A DNA stretch of 64,000 nt, taken from positions 62,001 through 126,000 of the forward strand of contig NZ_AP019773.1 in assembly GCF_009936175.1 (NCBI RefSeq). The letters are read 5' to 3'. Source of the stretch: Bartonella quintana (GTDB lineage Bacteria > Pseudomonadota > Alphaproteobacteria > Rhizobiales > Rhizobiaceae). Below are positions 61,253 through 64,000 of this stretch, piece after piece. Under the pieces are notes generated by a model. That model was given only the letters and a program-made list of their open reading frames with translations, was not told where the DNA came from and did not search any database. The translations under genes were made by a program, and so were the position numbers. The number at the start of each line of letters is the position of its first letter. Positions within the stretch are counted from its first letter, which is position 1.

Positions 61253-63988
61253 TTATTTTTTTTCAAGTTGTTTTAGGCGATACAGTACTTCTAAAGCTTC
61301 TTTCGGAGAGAGCTCGTCAGGATAGATATTTTTTAAAGCCTCATGAAGCATGCAATGTTTGTTTGTTTCTTCATTTATGAGAGATGTTGTTTTAAGGGAA
61401 AAAAGCGGTAAATCATCGATTAATTTATTTCCTTTTCCAGCTGTTTCGCCTTGTTCTAATTGATGCAGGACATCTGTAGCACGTGTAATAACTGCTGTGG
61501 GAAGTCCAGCAAGCTTTGCAACCTGTACTCCGTAGGATCGGTCAGCAGCTCCTGGCATGACTTCATGAAGGAAAACCACATCGCCATCCCAATTTTTGAC
61601 TTTCATTGTTACGTTATAAAGGCGGTCAAGTTTTTCAGTGAGTGCTGTCATTTCATGAAAATGCGTGGCGAGAATAGCACGACATTGGTTAACTTCATGA
61701 AGATATTCAACGGCTGCCCAGGCAATTGAAAGTCCATCAAAGGTTGATGTTCCGCGTCCTATTTCATCAAGAATAACAAGGGAATGGCTACTGGCATGAT
61801 TAAGAATCGTTGCTGTTTCGACCATTTCCATCATAAAAGTTGAGCGTCCTCGCGCAAGATCATCAGAAGCACCAACACGACTAAATAAGCGATCAACAAC
61901 GCCAATATGCGCTGAACTCGCTGGAACAAAAGAACCCATTTGTGCCATAATAGTAATGAGAGCATTTTGCCGCAAAAAAGTCGATTTTCCTCCCATATTG
62001 GGACCTGTCAAAAGCCAAATTGCTGCATATTGATGATTTTTTTGTACAGAGAGGTTGCAGTTATTGGCAACAAATGGTTCTGCTGCTTGCTTTCGGAGTG
62101 CTTGCTCTACAACAGGATGGCGCCCTGCGGTGATACGAAAGGTAAGTGACTGATCAATTTTAGGACGACAATATTCTTGTTCTTCAGCCAAACGTGCTAA
62201 AGCAACAGAAACATCCAAAATAGCAAGTGCTTCAGCAGCTTTACGAATGAAATCAACCTGTTCAGTAATTTCATGAACAAGAGTGTCAAAGATTTCCAAT
62301 TCAAGCGTCATAGCATGGGTTGCTGCATGGGCAATACGGCCTTCAAGCTCAACAAGTTCTGTTGTGGTAAAGCGCATAACATTTGCCAGTGTTTGTCGAT
62401 GAATAAAACGTGCTTTTGCTTGTGGGGTATTGGTGAGAGCAGTTGCTTGTAAGTTGGTTATTTCGATGAAGTAGCCTAGAATATTATTATGCTTAATTTT
62501 GAGTGTTTTAATATCTGTTTCTTTGGCATATTGTGCTTGAAGTTCAGCAATAATAAGGCGAGATTCATCACGCAGAGCACGCATTTCATCGAGCTCTTTA
62601 TGATAATTAGGGCGAATAAAACCACCATCCCTTTTAAGGAGGGGAAGATCATCGGATAATGCTTGTTCTAAACGAAAATGCAAAGCAGTAGGTAAATGTG
62701 AGAAAACCTGTTGGACATCACTTATTTCTTGGGGAAGCAATTCATTGTTAAGAAGCTGATTCAATTCATGAATGATTTCAAAACCGCGCTGAATTGAAGC
62801 TATGTCACGTGGTCCTCCTCGGCCAAGAGCCAAACGTGAAACGGCACGTGGCATATCTGGTCCCCCTTTTAAGATGAGCTGTATGGCTTCTGCAAGAGAT
62901 GTATTGCGCAGAAAAAAGGCAATCGAATCCAGACGTTTATCAATAGCTGAAGGTGTGGTGAGAGGTGCAATGAGGCGATCAAAGAGGAGGCGTGATCCCC
63001 CTCCTGTGACAGTGCGATCAATGGCTTTTAGTAAGCTTCCATCACGTTGTCCCGATGTGGTTCGAATAAGTTCAAGACTTAGTCTGGTTGCAGCATCAAT
63101 GAAAAGGGTAGCGTTTTCATTTTGGCGCTCAGGGCGCATGAGAGGAGGCCGGTGAGTGATTTGTGTTTTTTCGATATAACGAATGGCAGCGGCAATTGCC
63201 GAAAGTTCGGAGCGTGAATAGTCGGCAACACCTTCAAGGGTTGAGAGTTTAAAATAACTGCAAATGTCGCGTTCAGCGGTGACTGCATCAAAGAGGCTAA
63301 CGTGTTGAGGCGAAACAATACGATCAAGAACATTAAAAAGCGATTTGTGCGATTTATCATGGAAAAAGGAGTCAGCTACAATGATTTCTTGTGGATCCAC
63401 GCGCATGATATCAGCCAAAAGTTTTTCAGGGTGGCTTTCTGTTACACGAAATATGCCTGTTGAAATATCAATCCAGGAAAGGGCAAATTCTTCTCCCTTG
63501 GTGGTTTTAATGCGGGCAAGTGTCATCAGATAATTTGCGCGGGTTGGATCAAGAAGCTTTTCTTCTGTTATAGTTCCAGGTGTAACAAGACGAACGACAT
63601 CGCGCCGAACGATTGATTTTGATCCACGTTTTTTAGCTTCTGCTGGATCTTCTGTTTGTTCACAAACAGCAACGCGATAACCGCAGGAGATCAGTTTTTG
63701 CAAATAATCATCCGCAGCATGAACTGGAACACCACACATAGGAATATCTTTACCCAAATGTTTTCCACGGGTTGTGAGTGTGATTCCTAAAACCTGAGCA
63801 GCTTCAATTGCATCATTGAAAAATAATTCATAGAAATCACCCATACGGTAAAAGAGAAGAGAATCGCTATTAACTGCTTTGATTTCTATATATTGCTCCA
63901 TCATAGGTGTGAGGCGTTCTTTATGTGGGGCAGATGAGGGAACGGGTTGTGAGTTTAAATCATTTTTATGGTCAGTCTTATTATCCAT
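61253..63988 (-). CDS. mutS: DNA mismatch repair protein MutS
   Basis: MutS recognises mismatches and recruits MutL. The 911-residue protein has the mismatch-binding domain with [15 protein letters not shown] (Phe-x-Glu wedge), connector and lever domains (about 130-560) and a clamp. The ATPase domain has Walker [35 protein letters not shown] (Walker B) and [10 protein letters not shown]. The N-terminus carries an extra hydrophilic stretch of about 25 residues, common in Rhizobiales. The start at 63988 lies 12 bases from the window edge, so upstream context is unseen; the ribosome site is weak. Confidence 0.96.
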   Translation of the reverse strand: MDNKTDHKNDLNSQPVPSSAPHKERLTPMMEQYIEIKAVNSDSLLFYRMGDFYELFFNDAIEAAQVLGITLTTRGKHLGKDIPMCGVPVHAADDYLQKLISCGYRVAVCEQTEDPAEAKKRGSKSIVRRDVVRLVTPGTITEEKLLDPTRANYLMTLARIKTTKGEEFALSWIDISTGIFRVTESHPEKLLADIMRVDPQEIIVADSFFHDKSHKSLFNVLDRIVSPQHVSLFDAVTAERDICSYFKLSTLEGVADYSRSELSAIAAAIRYIEKTQITHRPPLMRPERQNENATLFIDAATRLSLELIRTTSGQRDGSLLKAIDRTVTGGGSRLLFDRLIAPLTTPSAIDKRLDSIAFFLRNTSLAEAIQLILKGGPDMPRAVSRLALGRGGPRDIASIQRGFEIIHELNQLLNNELLPQEISDVQQVFSHLPTALHFRLEQALSDDLPLLKRDGGFIRPNYHKELDEMRALRDESRLIIAELQAQYAKETDIKTLKIKHNNILGYFIEITNLQATALTNTPQAKARFIHRQTLANVMRFTTTELVELEGRIAHAATHAMTLELEIFDTLVHEITEQVDFIRKAAEALAILDVSVALARLAEEQEYCRPKIDQSLTFRITAGRHPVVEQALRKQAAEPFVANNCNLSVQKNHQYAAIWLLTGPNMGGKSTFLRQNALITIMAQMGSFVPASSAHIGVVDRLFSRVGASDDLARGRSTFMMEMVETATILNHASSHSLVILDEIGRGTSTFDGLSIAWAAVEYLHEVNQCRAILATHFHEMTALTEKLDRLYNVTMKVKNWDGDVVFLHEVMPGAADRSYGVQVAKLAGLPTAVITRATDVLHQLEQGETAGKGNKLIDDLPLFSLKTTSLINEETNKHCMLHEALKNIYPDELSPKEALEVLYRLKQLEKK

Positions 63989-64000
63989 TTTTACCCGCTT

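Overview
The window is AT-rich chromosomal DNA whose gene content and order fit an alphaproteobacterium of the Hyphomicrobiales (Rhizobiales), most likely a Bartonella. The evidence is a chvI-chvG-hprK-EIIA-HPr regulatory block, an aroA-cmk-rpsA block, a very large cyclic beta-1,2-glucan synthase, a FYDLN-acid protein, DUF1150 next to an Hsp20, and rhizobial-type proteins throughout. These are combined with long decayed spacers and gene remnants typical of a reduced, host-restricted genome. The species was not determined. Apart from the pseudogenes the window is almost entirely housekeeping. I saw no phage, insertion sequence, CRISPR array, secretion system or toxin locus.

Layout. 1-9 kb: the tail of tamB, an MsbA-type ABC exporter, infC (with an AUU start), an alpha/beta hydrolase, a YgjP-like metalloprotease, dapE, and hemW-rdgB. 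8-10 kb: hrcA-grpE, divergent from rdgB. 10-15 kb (minus strand): thpR, then the operon chvI-chvG-hprK-EIIA(Man)-ptsH, which is the BatR/BatS two-component system of Bartonella with its regulatory PTS. 15-21 kb: kbp (BON-LysM), a PCuAC copper chaperone, and dnaK-dnaJ behind a good RpoH-type promoter. 20.7-22.4 kb is degenerate. 22-31 kb: argB, a DMT exporter, lepA, dapD, a LOG-family protein, and def-fmt-truA. 31-34 kb: rmuC, a transglycosylase-like lipoprotein, and a 1.4-kb degenerate spacer. 34-40 kb: hsp20-DUF1150, nth, rpmI-rplT, pheS-pheT. 40-44 kb: a four-gene SitABCD-type Mn/Fe(/Zn) importer with a candidate metal-regulator operator. 44-46 kb: a DUF454 membrane protein preceded by a translationally coupled 11-codon ORF, then pncB. 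46.5-55 kb: cyclic glucan synthase. 55-59 kb: aroA-cmk-rpsA. 59-64 kb: a FYDLN-acid protein, tRNA-Ala(GGC), a broken ilvD fragment, and mutS.

How it fits together. Three heat-shock loci (hrcA-grpE, dnaK-dnaJ, hsp20-DUF1150) lie within 27 kb. Two have convincing alphaproteobacterial RpoH promoters; none shows a CIRCE element. The ChvI/ChvG-HprK-HPr-EIIA cluster links envelope/pH sensing to a phosphotransfer relay that has no sugar permease here. Lysine/peptidoglycan (dapD, dapE), arginine (argB) and chorismate (aroA) genes are intact, while the ilvD copy here is destroyed. No clearly novel system was found. The best leads are small: the AUU start of infC, a multi-arm inverted-repeat structure downstream of infC, the coupled mini-ORF before DUF454, the sit operator, the rpmI leader, and the pseudogene remnants.
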